This document shows positions 22,001-33,855 of a stretch of DNA of 64,000 bases, piece by piece (the first letter of the stretch is position 1; every line of letters starts with the position of its first letter). The stretch is from contig CANXME010000511.1 of assembly GCA_948144175.1 (NCBI GenBank), positions 873,001 to 937,000 on the forward strand. The letters run 5' to 3'. The notes beneath the pieces are model-generated. The model was not told the DNA's origin, made no database searches, and saw only the letters and a list, made by a program, of their open reading frames with translations. Position numbers and translations under genes: made by a program. Source of the DNA: Closterium sp. NIES-65. Its lineage: Eukaryota; Streptophyta; Zygnematophyceae; Desmidiales; Closteriaceae.

Positions 22001-25000
22001 TCAAAGCTGGGTGGCGTGAGATACACCCTGCTTGACAAGATAGTCCTTGAGAGCACGGCGTGCGTTGCCCATATCAGCTTCTGCAACCCAACTGTCCTCA
22101 GTGGGGTCGTATCCCTTCCAGCGTATCAGGAAATCGAGGGTCTTGCCACCGCGGCGTCGATGGGTGAGAACGCGCTCGATCTCGTACTCGGGTTCATCCT
22201 GTATGAGAACAGGTGGTGGTGGCGGTAGTTGCCGTCCCTGGAACTGTTGGTTGGGGTCCTTGTAGGGCTTCAGTAGCTGGACATGGAAAGCGTTGTGAAG
22301 CTTCCATGTATCTGGTAAGCACAAGCGGAATGTAACTGGTGTCACCTGTGCCTCAACGAGAAAAGGACCACAGAAGCGAGGCCGGAGTTTGGATGGGAGG
22401 TGAGACAGGTTCAAGTTGCGCGTGTCAAGAAGCACCTGATCTCCGACTGCTACTGAGTGATCACGTCGCTGACGATCGACATACTGCTTCTGGGAGTTCT
22501 GCATCGTGGTGAGACGTCGCTGAGTCTTCTCCAATAGCTGCTGCATGGTGGTGACGAAGTCATGTGCGGCTTGGACGTATGCCGGTGTGGTTGGCTGCTG
22601 TGGTGTGAGTGGTTCCCGTCCGTAACACAGGAAGAAAGGAGTTTTTCCTGTGGCCGCATGTGATGCATTGTTGTAAGCGAACTCTAGGGTCGGTAACTGT
22701 GTGTCCCAGTGGCTGACATCGTCCTTGCAAGCTGTGCGCAGTAAGTGTTCAACCACTTGATTGAGTCGCTCTGTCTGTCCGTCAGTCTGGGGGTGGTATG
22801 CTGAAGACATTGCAAGTTTTGTCCCCAACAGTCCCATGAGCTCCTTCCAGAACTTACTCGTGAATTTGGGGTCTCTGTCTGAGATGAGTGTAGCGGGGAT
22901 GCCGTGGATGGTGATGATGCGGTCGAAGAAGAGTCGAGCAGTTGCTTCAGCTGTAGCTGTGGCGTTGGTCGGTATGAAGTGACCCATTTTGGAGAACTTA
23001 TCGATCACCACGAGGATGGAATCATGTCCCCGTGAGGTCGAAGGAAGTCCTGTGATGAAGTCGAGGCTAACGACCTGCCATGGCTGCTCCGGTACGGGTA
23101 GAGGCTGAAGTAACCCTGCTTTTTTCTGCTTGCTGCTCTTCATCCGCTGGCACGTGTCGCAAGAGGTGACGAACTGCTGCACGTCTGCTGCCATCCCGGG
23201 CCAGTAGTAATACTTCGCTATCCTTGCTAACGTCTTGTTGCTCCCGAAATGTCCCGCGTAAGGTACGTCGTGAAACTCCTCCAATAGGATCTGCCGTAGC
23301 AGGGCGTAATTCGGTACCCAAATCTTTCCTGAACCCTTCCTTACAGCTAAGTCCTTCTTCCACCGTAATAGCTTCTTATTGAGGTAGGCGATGGGCTGCA
23401 AACTGCGTTCGCGATGCTGCATCAGTACTGCTCCGACTGCTTGGTCACTAGCGTCTGCTTCCACCACGTAGTCTCAGTCTGGATCCGGTAAGATGAGTAC
23501 TGGCGCGTAGGTCCAGTTTCGAAAATACTGTTGCTCCACGCAGTTGATCGAGTAGGTCGTCTATGCGTGGTATGGGATATTTGTTTTTTACTGTCTGTTT
23601 GTTCAGTGCGCAGTAGTCGATGCACATCCGTAAACTACCGTCTGGCTTTGGAGTGAAGAGAACTGGTGCACCGTAGGGAGAGGTGGATGGGCGGATCAGT
23701 TGTCTGTCTAGTAGATACTCTATCTGTTTTTTCATGTCTGTCAGTTCAGTCGGACTCAGTCGGTATGGTGCACGTGAGACGGGTTTCGCACCTGGTTCCT
23801 CCACGATCTCGTGCTCGTGGGTGCGTGCTGGAGATACGCCTGTGGGTAGGGCGTCGGGCATTATATCCTTGCACTGCTCCAAGACCTCCTCCTCTGCTAC
23901 TGCTATAACCAGTGCTAAGTAACCCGTGTTACTCTCGTTCACTGTCCGTTCGAACCGTGCCAGTGTCGTTTCAGGAACGCTCCCTGTATCCGTCAAGCTT
24001 CGCAGCTCCACTCGTTTCCCGTTGTTGTAGATGCACACCTTGGTGTTGACCCAATCGATCTCGGGGTTGAACTGCTTCAGGAAATCTCGCCCCAAGATAA
24101 AATCTAATCCCTTGATGTTCGTGATCGGCAACGTCGGCTTCCACCTCAACGCCCCTATCTGCAGCTGCAGTGTTGACTTTCCGTGGATGGGAAGCTTCGT
24201 ACCGTCCACCATCGTTGCTGTAAACTGGGTTTCTTCTTAGGATTCTCCAATTTTCTCCAACGTCCCGCGGTCGCACACCGAGTGGGACGCACCACTGTCC
24301 ACCAGGGTTTGGAGGCGACGCCCGTTGCAGATCACCTCGAGTACTAGTGGTTGCTACTGCTCCGAGTATCCGTAGATGGTATCGCTTATAGGATCGTAGG
24401 GTACGTCGAATATGTTATCCCTAGGTCCTGCGCTCAAAGATGCAGCTTCAGTATCAGTTTTCAACTGAGAAAGGTTAGAAGGATTTATCCGAGGCCGATT
24501 CGGCTTCTCTGGGGCCTGGAACCTTCCACTAAGCCTTTGCAGCTGTGTAGGCTTCATCTGTGGGGAACAGGGAGCCTTTAAACAGTGCTGCTGGGAGAGA
24601 ATATTAACTCCTCGGAACGCTCGACCCGTATTAGCGCTCTGGAGTAGGGTCCCCATAATACCCGGTACCGGTTTAATTTCTGACTCTCCCTTAATAAAGG
24701 CTTGAAACCCACGAGAAGTAATATTCTTACTTGTTGGGGTATACGGCTGGAGTTTCCCGGTCGGTGCAGGGTCTTGTTTCGCGGATCCTCCATTAGTCTC
24801 GGCGATTTCCCCTGGTGCCGGCTGGTCGTGACGTTTTAAATTTGCGCCACCATATTCTCCTTTTTTCGCCCTCTCCGAAGTTGCCACGTTGTCCGTTTTC
24901 TGCTTCGGGGGTGCCGCACTGTTCTTGTCCTTCAGCTCCGCACACCTTCTCTTCATTTTCCAACACGCCAAGATACGATGTCCTGTAGCGCCGCAAAATT

Positions 25001-25559
25001 TGCACGTCTCATTATTTGCTAGCCGCTGCTCCACATCGCCCTCGTCGTTCTCCATCGGGTCGGCAGTCGTGGGTGGTGCCAATCGCCCCATGCCACTAGT
25101 TGGCTTGTTGCGTCGTGTTCCGTAGTAGCTACTGTTCAACGTGTCGAACTGTTCGATTAGTGCTGCCGGAACCTGCGCCCACGTCCCCTCGCCTTGGACT
25201 ATTCTGTTGTTGATCCACTCTAGAGCTGGGTCTCGTAACAGTGTTGCTGCGAGCCGTATGCGCATTTCGTCTTTTGTCGGGGTCGTGCATCTAACGGCTT
25301 CGAAGTAAATTTCGAGTTCAGCTACAAATCGACGAACGTCGTTCCTTTTTACTGTAGGATCGAACGCCTCCGGTAGCCTCAACTTCACTGCTTCGAGGTT
25401 AACTGTAGCTGCTGCCGTTGTCGCATGTAGAATTGTCGGTGTTGCCGCTGCTGCTGCTACTGTTGTCGCCTGGTTCGCAAGGAGTTTTTCAAGTCGTGGG
25501 AGCGCTGCACGTATTTGCTTATGCTCAGCACGTAACTCCGCGATTTTCTGTACTGAAAT
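22001..25559 (-). pseudogene. Broken chromovirus gag-pol (element H)
   Basis: Fossil polyprotein of a Ty3 chromovirus. Gag shows an alpha-helical capsid-like part and the knuckle CKFCGATGHRILAC. Protease-to-RT sequence includes [32 protein letters not shown] and KLDLRA. The integrase has its zinc domain (H..H..CDTCQRMK), the core motifs DFITGLP and LISDRDPKF, and the glutamate in YHPQTDGQTERLNQ. The end carries a chromodomain, YEIERVLTHRR to LIRWKGYDPTEDSW, of the kind that directs integration into chromatin. Part of RT is missing and several breaks are present. The outermost gag segment lies beyond element G. Confidence 0.88.
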
Positions 25560-25691
25560 TGTCAGAACATTATAGCTTATGCTTTTGTGTAGGCTATAGT
25601 GGGGTATCCCATAGGGGGTACAACCCAATTAGGGTTAGTACTTGTACCCAATTCATTCATAGTTCATTCATTCTCGTTCTCATTCTTCACA
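25560..25691 (+). repeat. 5' LTR of element G
   Basis: 132 bp, TGTCAGAACATTATAG to ATTCTTCACA, with the core GGCTATAGTGGGGTA. Confidence 0.92.
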
Positions 25692-25703
25692 TGGAATCAG
25701 AGC
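25692..25703 (+). promoter_or_regulatory. Primer binding site of element G
   Basis: TGGAATCAGAGC, directly after the LTR. It is the initiator-Met complement with one change, the same variant as element F. Confidence 0.9.
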
Positions 25704-26747
25704 AGGTCCCCTCCTAGGGACTGTTTCTTGGGCCCACCGAAGCGCGCCCCGAGGCGCGCGTTTTTTTTTTTTAGCGACCCGTCGTGTCGCCCTCCCCCCC
25801 TCCCAGCGGCCCGTCGCGCCGCCTTTCAGTCGCGGCCCCGCCGCCCTACTCTAGCGGCCCCGCCGCCCTACGTCGCGGCCCCGCCGCCCTACCTTTCGAC
25901 GGCCCCGTCGCCCTACGTCGCGGCCCTGCCGCCCTACCCTACGTCGCGGCCCCGCTGCCCTACCCTTCGACGGCGCCGCTGCCCTACGTCGCGGCCCCGC
26001 CGCCCTACTTCGACGGCCCCGCCGCCCTACGTCGCGGCCCTGCCGCCCTACCCTACGTCGCGGCCCCGCCGCCCTACCCTTCGACGGCGCCGCCGCCCTA
26101 CGTCGCGGCCCCGCCGCCCTACTTCGACGGCCCCGCCGCCCTACGTCGCGGCCCTGCCGCCCTACCCTACGTCACGGCCCCGCCGCCCTACCCTTCGACG
26201 GCGCCGCCGCCCTACGTTGCGGCCCCGCCGCCCTACTTCGACCGCCCCGCCGCCCTACGTTGCGGCCCCGCCGCCCTACTTTGACGGCCCCGCCGCCCTA
26301 CGTCGAGGCCCCGCCGCCCTACCCTACTTCGCGGCCCCGCCGCCCTACGTTGCGGCCCCGCCGCCCTACCCTACATCGACGGCCCCGCCGCCCTACTCAG
26401 CGGCCCGCGAGACGCCCTACCTGCGGCACGCCCGCCGCCCTACCTGCGGCCCACCCGCCGCCCGACCGCCGGGTCGCCCAGCCGCTGAGCCGCCGAGCCG
26501 CCCAGCAGCCGACCGCCGAGCCGCCGAGCCGCCCAGCAGCCGAGCCGTCCAACACCCGAGCAGCCGAGCCGCCGAGCCGCCCAGCAGCCGAACCGCCGAG
26601 CAGCCGAGCCGCCCCGCAGCCGAGCCGCCGGCCGCTGAGCTGCCCTACTTCCATACGGCCCGTTCTGCCCAGTCTGGTGAGCACAGAGCCCTCTTTTTCA
26701 CTGCACTGCCCTCACCCTACTGCTTGCACTGCTAGGCGTCTGTAGTC
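25704..26747 (+). promoter_or_regulatory. Structured GC-rich leader of element G
   Basis: Begins with a small stem (GTCCC 25706-25710 with GGGAC 25717-25721). TGGGCCCACC follows, then a second stem GCGCGCC/GGCGCGC (25742-25759) and 12 T residues. About 900 bp of tandem GC-rich repeats (CGGCCCCGCCGCCCTAC, then GCCGAGCCGCCCAGCA) run to the gag ATG. A long open frame in the repeats reflects base composition and I do not call it a gene. The leader plan recurs in F, J and K. Confidence 0.75.
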
Positions 26748-27782
26748 ATGGCTACCCCCAGAGTCCTCGCTTTTGACGCTGAGGGTCGGGCCATTGACTT
26801 TGAGGTCTGGGTAGATGACCTCCAGCTGTTCTTACAGTGCGATAGGGCAGACGGCCTCTCTCTCTTTGACCTTACCTCTGGCGCTTCCCCTGCCCCTGCT
26901 GCTGATGCTGACCCTACTGTTCGCTCCCAGTGGGCTACGCGCGATGCTGCTGCACGTCTTGTTGTGCGTCGCCACCTCCCTACCTCTGAGCGTGCGCACT
27001 TTAGTCAGTACAAGAGTGCTCAGACCTTGTACGACGCTGTAGTTGCGCGCTACTCCTCCCCTGCCATTGCTGCACTGAACCGCCTCATGCTACCCTTCCT
27101 CTTCCCTGACCTTGCCGCCTTTCCCACAGTCGCTGATCTCATTACGCATCTCCGCACTAGTGACACCCGCTACCGCGCTGCGCTTCCTGCTGACTTCTGC
27201 GCCAAGAACCCCCCCCACATGTACATCACTCTCTACTTTCTAGTCACCCGCCTTCCCGACTCCCTTCGTGTAGTCCGGGACCACTTCCTCGCGGTCTGTC
27301 CCACCACTCTCACAGTCGACAGCCTAGAGAAGGCCCTCCTAGCGGCGGAAAAGAGCATCGTCGCTGTAGGAGCCTCTCGAGGTGACCCCCGCGCTCCCAT
27401 CTTTGAGGGGTGTTCTCCTTCCCCTCTCTTGCCCTCTATCGCCTCTGCCGCTGCGGCCGACCTCGTTGGTCTTGAGTCGGTCGGTGCGGCGTCTGCCCCT
27501 AGTGGGAGACGTCGCCCTGGCAAGGGCAAGGGGGGCAAGGGAGCGGGTGGGGCTAGCGGGGGCGGTGGCGGTGGAGGTGGAGGCGGCGGAGGGAGTGGGG
27601 GTGGCGGTGGAGGAGGTGGCGGGGGTGGGGGTGCTAGTGGCAGCAGTGGTGGCGGAGGCAGCGTCGGCGGCGGCGGTACCGGCGGGGGTGGCGGCGGTGG
27701 CGGAGGTGGAGGAGGTGGAGGAGGAGGTGGTGGAGGTGGTCGGAGTGGCACTTCACAGCGGAGCGGCACTGGGGGTGGTCAG

Positions 27783-27814
<32 letters not shown>

Positions 27815-30800
27815 TTCTCGCGACGTCCCCACCCCTCAGCAGCTCCGTGAGTGGTACACGCAACGTCAGCGTGGTGGGGGACTTGGTCCCTGCACCTACG
27901 TCCTTCGCACCGGCGACCGCGCGGGTGAGCAGTGTGGGGGTGCCCACCCCACCCAGCGCTGTTTTGGCCGCCTGACAGACGCTTGGCGTCAGCAGTTTCC
28001 GGAGGCCACGGAGATCCCCCGCTGGGGAGAGCTGTCTAGGGCTGGCGTGGCTATCTTTGATCTTGACTTTGATGCTATCCTTGCTGCCATGTATGCTGTG
28101 ACTATTAGTGATGAGGGTGACTGTTACCGGTGTTTCCCGCCCGACCCGGGCATTGGTACTGCTGCGCTAGGTGCTTGTGAGGCTACTGCTCTAGGTGCCA
28201 GTGCGTCTGCGCTCTCAGGTACTAGTGAGGCTGCGCTCTCAGGTACTAGTGAGGCTGCGCTCGCAGGTACTGCGTCGGCTTCGGCCTCCCTCACCTTCAC
28301 ACTTGACTCAGGGGCTTCTCGCTCCTTCTTTCGAGACCGCACCACACTCACGCCGCTTGGTCGGCCGGTTGCAGTCTCCCTGGCTGACCCCTCTGGGGGT
28401 CCAGTCCTCGCTCACTTCTCCACTGTCCTCCCGTGTCCGGCTGCCCCCTCGGGCACCCTGTCGGGTCTGTACCTCCCCTCGTTCTCGACGAACTTGGTGA
28501 GTGGTGCTGACCTGCAGGATGCGGGGTTTCACCAGTTTACTCCTGCGAGTCAGCGGGTGACCCACTGCTCGGACGCCCGCACAGGCCGACACCTAGCCAC
28601 GTTTTCGCGTCGGCCCGGGTCGAGTCTCTACACCCTGACCATTGAGTCTCCTCCAGTCCCTGCGTCTGGCCAGGTAGCTGCGTCAGGTCAGGTGTTTGCT
28701 GCTGCGTCCAGGTCTGGTCCTGAGTCTGCCCCCTGCTTGTGTCGCCTCCTGTCTCACGAGACTCTCTTGTGGCACCACCGTCTTGGCCACCCCTCCTTGC
28801 CTCGTCTTCGGGGCATGGCTTCCCGTGTCCTTGTCTCTGGTCTCCCCCGGTCTCTCCCTCCCCTTCCTTCGGGGCCAGGACCTTCCTGTGTCCCTTGTGT
28901 CGAGGGGCGGCTCCGGGCTGCCCCTCACTCCTCCCAGTTTCCCCCGACAGAGGCTCCTCTGCAGACGCTTCACATGGACGTGTGGGGCCCGGCCCGCGTC
29001 CGTGGACAGAGTCACGAGCGCTACTTCCTGCTGGTGGTTGATGACTACTCGCGTTACACCACAGTCTTCCCCTTGCGCAGCAAGGGTGATGTCACTGAGG
29101 TGTTGATCGACTGGATCCGCGCGGCTCGGACTTTCCTGTTCTGCGTCTGCACTCTGACCGAGGCGGAGAGTTCTCCTCTGGCCTTCTGCGAGCCTACTGT
29201 CGTGCACGAGGCATCCGCCAGACCTTCACGCTTCCGGACTCTCCACAGCAAAATGGGATTGCTGAGCGCCGCATTGGCATGGTCATGGACGTCGCTCGTA
29301 CGTCCATGATGCATGCGGCTGCCCCCCATTTTCTGTGGCCGTTTGCGGTTCGGTACGCGGCGCATCAGCTCAACCTTCACCCTAGGGTCTCCCGGCCGGA
29401 GACCTCCCCAGCTCTGCTGTGGACGGGGAAGGTCGGCGATGCGTCTGCGTTCCGTGTCTGGGGATCTCGGGCGTTTGTCCGTGACCTGTCCGCGGACAAG
29501 TTGTCCCCTCGTGCTGCTCCCTGTGTCTTCCTAGGCTTCCCCCCTGACGCCCCGGGGTGGCAGTTCTACCACCCCTCCTCTCGTCGTGTTCTGTCCTCCC
29601 AGGACGTCACGTTCGACGAGTCCGTCCCCTTCTACCGCCTCTTCCCCTACCGCACTCCTTCCCTCCCGCCGCCGCCGCACTTCCTTGTACCAGGTCCCCC
29701 CCCGGTAGACCCCCTTCCCCCTCAGGGTCCTGCCCCTTCTGGTGTGTCCCAGGTCGATGCAGTCGAGCCGGTCGAGGTTGCTGGTGACTCAGGTACTGCT
29801 GGGGGTGCTGAGCCTGGGGGTGCTGACTCTGGGGGTGCTGAGTCTGGGGGTGCTGAGCCTGGGGGTGCTGAGTCTGGGGGTGCTGAGCCTGGGGGTGCTG
29901 AGCCTGGGGGTGCTGAGCCTGGGGGTGCTGCCTCTGGGGGTGCTGAGCCTGGGGGTGCTGAGCCTGGGGGTGCTGACTCTGAGGGTGCTGCGCGCGTGGG
30001 TGCTGAGCCTGGGGGTGCTGAGCCTGGGGGTGCTGCGTCTGGAGCTGCTGAGCCTGGAGGTGTGGAGCCTGCAGCCACTGGACCTCCCCTTGTGGCGTCT
30101 GACGGTACTGGGCCTGGAGGTTCTCCGGGTGTTTCGTCTCAGCGGGAGCCACTCTCTCCACAGGAGCTGCGTGAGTGGTTTGCTCGCCGCTGGAGGCGTA
30201 CTGCTGGAGCTGGCGCTTCTTCGGCTGCTGAGGGTGCTGGTGCCGCCGGTCCCGGAGCTGCTGGGCCTGCGGGTCGGCCTGGAGCTAGAGCTGCTGAGGG
30301 TGTTGGTTCTGAGACTACTACTGTACGTCCTGGTGGTGGTCGTGCTGCGGGTACTGCTGGCGCTACTGGAGGTCCTACCGCTGGAGGTTCTGAGGGTGCT
30401 GGTGCTGTCCCTGCTGTGTCTGGTGCCGCCGTGCGGCCTCGGCCGTACTTCGTTCCGCTCCTTCAGCAGGTTCTTGGTCTTCCTCCTCTCTTAGAGGGTC
30501 CACCGCCTATCCAGTCGCAGTCACAGTTACCGCCGACCTCCCCACTGCCTTCTCCGTCTCCGTACACTGGTCCTACTGGTGGTCTTGCTGAGCGTCGTGA
30601 GCCTGCGTCTCGTCCTGCGTCGCCTGTTCGTGCTGCTCGCACTAGTGGTCGCAGTTCGCGTCAGCGTCCTCCTCCTGTCCCTGGCACGCACCGGATGTCT
30701 CTGCGTTTGTCCATTGCTCCTCTGCGTGCCCCTTTGCCCTCTCCTCCTGAGTCCTCTCTTCCTGCGCTTGCCGACCCTGAGTCGGACTCTCTTCGTGCTG

Positions 30801-32728
30801 CCAGTCCTACTTTCACGCGTCTCCTTGCTACTGTTGTCACTGACCCCTCCTTTGAGTCCACTGCTGCGTCTGCTCTTGTTGTTGAGCTCGTCGACTTCGC
30901 TGCTCGCTGTCGTCTAGACTACGCTGCTAGTCTTGTTGCTGAGTCTGCGTCTGTCTGTCCTCCGTCCGTCGGGGGTGAGTGTGCTCTTGGCACGGACGTC
31001 CTTGAGGACAGGCAGGAGGAGTTTCAGTGTCTGGCTGCTGCTTCACCTCATCTCGCGTCTTTACTTCTTGCCCCTGAGGGAGACCCGGATGCACTAGACA
31101 TCCCGACTCCGCGCTCTTACGCGGAGGCCGTAGAGGGTCCCTACTCCTCTCAGTGGCAGGCAGCTATGGATGCAGAGATGGCTTCCTGGAAGTCCACAGG
31201 CACCTACGTTGACGAGGTTCCCCCTCCTGGGGCGAACATTGTCAGTGGGATGTGGATCTTCAGGGTGAAGCGGCCGCCGGGCTCTCCACCTGTCTTCAAG
31301 GCGCGGTACGTGGCTCGTGGCTTCAGTCAGCGGCAGGGAGTTGACTACTTTCAGACCTTCTCTCCCACCCCGAAGATGACCACTCTTCGGGTGCTGCTGC
31401 ACATAGCCGCTCAGCGCGACTACGAGCTCCACTCTCTTGACTTCAGCACTGCTTTCTTGCAGGGTAGCCTGCACGAGGAGATCTGGCTGCGCCGTCCACC
31501 TGGCTTCACTGGGACTTTCCCTCCTGGCACCCAGTGGAGCCTCCGACGGCCAGTCTACGGTCTCCGCCAGGCACCACGTGAGCGGCATGACACACTGAGG
31601 ACTACGCTTGCGGCTCTTGGGTTTGCTCCCTCTACTGCTGACCCGTCGTTGTTTCTGCGCACCGACACTTCTTTGCCTCCGTTCTACATCCTCGTGTATG
31701 TCGACGACTTGGTCTTTGCCACAGCGAACACTGCTGGACTCGCCTACGTGAAGTCCGAGCTGCAGAAGAGACACACGTGCACAGACCTGGGTGACCTGCG
31801 CAGCTACCTTGGCTTGCAGATCACTCGGGACAGAGCACGCCGCACCATTACCTTGACTCAGTCACACATGGTGCAGCAGGTCCTTCAGCGCTTCGGCTTC
31901 ACGTACTCCTCGCCTCAGGCCACTCCTCTGCCTACTCGCCACTCGCTCTCAGCTCTGCCTTCGGATGAGTCCGTAGAGTCGAATGGCCCGTACCCAGAGC
32001 TTGTTGGCTGCCTCATGTACCTGATGACCTGCACACGACCTGACCTTGCATACCCTCTTAGCATCTTGGCACGCTATGTTGCTCCTGGGAGACACCGACC
32101 AGAGCACATGGCTGCAGCGAAGAGGGTGTTGCGCTACTTGTGCAGTACGTCGGGCATGGGGCTAGTGCTTGGAGGGCGGAGTCCAGTGGTCCTCACTGGG
32201 CACGCGGACGCTTCTTGGGCTGACGACCAGGCTACTCAGCGGTCGTCGCAGGGTTACACCTTCAGTCTTGGTTCCGGCTCTGTTTCGTGGCGGGCTACTC
32301 GCTCGTCTTCTGTTCTCGGCTCCAGTTGTGAGGCTGAGATCTACGCCGGGGCCATGGCTGCTCAGGAGCTTCGCTGGCTCACCTACCTGCTGACTGACCT
32401 TGGAGAGCCGCCTCGTTCTCCTCCAGTGCTGTACGTAGACAACAAGGCCATGCTGGCCTTGTGTCGAGAGCAGCGCCTGGAGCACAGAACGAAGCACATT
32501 GCTCTCCGCTACTTTCTTGCTCGTGAGGTGCAGCAGCGTGGTCAGTTGCGACTTGCGTACGTGGCCTCTGAGGCCAACACTGCTGATGTTTTCACCAAAG
32601 CACTTCCGCCTTGTGATCATCAGCGTTTCTGCACTCAGCTGGGACTTGTCCCAGTCTTGCCTCACTTGCTCACCTCTTGTTCTTACTTGTACTCTTGCAT
32701 ATATGTATACCTGCTCTTGCTTGTTTAG
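26748..32728 (+). pseudogene. Copia gag-pol of element G, about one break
   Basis: Starts MATPRVLAFDAEGRAIDF, the same start as in F, J and K. Order is gag, a long poly-glycine tract, a poly-glutamine run, and an unusual zinc knuckle (C-x13-C-x3-H-x4-C, around CTYVLRTGDRAGEQCGGAH). Protease (TLDSGASRSFF) follows, then GAG-pre-integrase (LWHHRLGHPS) and integrase (HMDVWGPARV). A pentapeptide-repeat linker of the type GAEPG precedes RT with YVDDLVF and RNase H with SSCEAEIYAGAMAAQE. Length is close to that of the intact relative F. Confidence 0.9.
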
Positions 32729-32887
32729 ACTTATATATATATATATGTGTCATCATGCATGTGAACTGGCCTTGTGGCCTTGACCTTGTGCTCAGACTGT
32801 GTGGTGACGTTGTGATCCACCCTGAGCTTGCTTTGCTTTTCTTTGCTTGACTGGTCTTGTGACCCCTTGTTCTCCCCCACATTGCCT

Positions 32888-32896
32888 ATGGGGGTG
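32888..32896 (+). promoter_or_regulatory. Polypurine tract of element G
   Basis: ATGGGGGTG directly before the TG of the 3' LTR. The same tract, with a CCCCAC-TTG-CTATGG context, occurs in F, I and J. Confidence 0.85.
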
Positions 32897-33029
32897 TGTC
32901 AGAATATTATAGCTTATGCTTTTGTGTAGGTTATAGTGGGGTATCCCATAGGGGGTACAACCCAATTAGGGTTAGTACTTGTACCCACTTCATTCATAGT
33001 TCATTCATTCTCGTTCTCATTCTTCACAG
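32897..33029 (+). repeat. 3' LTR of element G
   Basis: 133 bp, partner of 25560-25691, followed by duplication GAAAT. Confidence 0.92.
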
Positions 33030-33482
33030 AAATATCTCCTTTGCCCTCCATTTGGCGATTTACAGGAAGATGGGCGACGAAAATAATCGAATTCTAGGTG
33101 CTGGTCGACTTACTGCGAGTCAAATTTACTGTAGAATCGACGAGCGCGAATTCTGTAGGTTGCGTAAATCTCCCTTAGGCGAAATTCGCGTCCGATCTTG
33201 GCCGTTGAGGAGAAAATCGATCCGACGCTCCAAATTCCAACTTTTCTGGGCGAAATTCTCTGGGCCGTTGAGATGAAACTCGATCGAACGGTCGAAACTC
33301 CAACCTTTCCACCAGTAAATCTGAGGGGTGTTCGAAAACCGAATCGAGGGGGACTTAGAAAAATTGCGCGGAACTGGTTTTACATACCCGTATCGGCGCT
33401 TTCGTCGTCGCCCCCGCGGTTTTTTTAAGGCCAGAACTAAGCGGTTGAAGACCTCGCGTGTAAACCCGCTCTGATTACCAAG
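33030..33482 (-). pseudogene. 5' end of element H (gag start and primer site region)
   Basis: The part of H between the right edge of element G and its 5' LTR. Next to the LTR, the minus strand carries a tRNA-complementary-looking stretch, TTGGTAATCAGAGCGGGTT, a plausible primer binding site. The rest should hold the untranslated leader and the beginning of gag, but protein similarity is weak here. Confidence 0.6.
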
Positions 33483-33855
33483 TATGAGGATCTGGGATCG
33501 AGCTCAGAAAAGATGATTCAAATTGAATTGAATGATCACTTGGGTACAACACGAGGCTATATATAGGCTCGACACAAGGCCCCGTAACCAGGTGTTACGC
33601 GAAGGTTCCGCGGGTCGCAAAGCGTCCCGAACAGATCCTTACCGAATTCGGTAGAAGGCAATTCGGTGGCAACCGAAAATCCAGAATTCGGTGCACGCAA
33701 CCTAGCTCGGTGCTATAACTATAATAAAATATAGGAAAGCACCTAGCCTAGGAAATCAAGCAATTCATGCATGCATATGATTATCCTATGCTAGAAATAG
33801 CATGATAAAGTAGAGGCAAGCAAGCATAGCTGGCATAAGCCGTCGTACTCTCACA
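33483..33855 (-). repeat. 5' LTR of element H
   Basis: 373 bp, partner of 21618-21990. It contains CTATATATAG at 33557-33566 (21692-21701 in the other LTR), a likely TATA box for the minus-strand transcript. Confidence 0.92.

Larger units (their letters stand above)
25560..33029 (+). mobile_element. Copia element G
   Basis: Plus-strand Copia of the lineage shared with F, J and K, inserted in the gag of H. LTRs are at 25560-25691 and 32897-33029, with duplication GAAAT (25555-25559 and 33030-33034). Order is primer binding site, leader hairpin, GGGCCCACC box, GC-rich leader of about 1 kb, gag-pol, AT-repeat-bearing tail, purine tract, LTR. LTRs differ at about 3 sites, about 2%. It is nearly whole, with about one break. 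Confidence 0.92.
21618..33855 (-). mobile_element. Ty3 chromovirus H, split by element G
   Basis: Minus-strand Ty3-type (Metaviridae) element with 373-bp LTRs at 21618-21990 and 33483-33855 and the target duplication CCTTC (21613-21617 and 33856-33860). Order on its strand is gag with a CCHC knuckle, protease, RT, RNase H, integrase, then a C-terminal chromodomain. Copia element G sits inside its gag with duplication GAAAT. LTRs differ at about 7 of 373 sites, about 2%. It is broken at several points and part of the RT region is not found. It is the only Ty3-type element recognised in the window. Confidence 0.9.

Noticed and set aside
25599-26735. Long open frame in the leader of G, with similar frames in the leaders of E, J and K
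   Set aside because: Composed of GC-rich tandem repeats lacking stops, repetitive peptide with no family, and different peptides in the different leaders. Part of it is encoded by the LTR.
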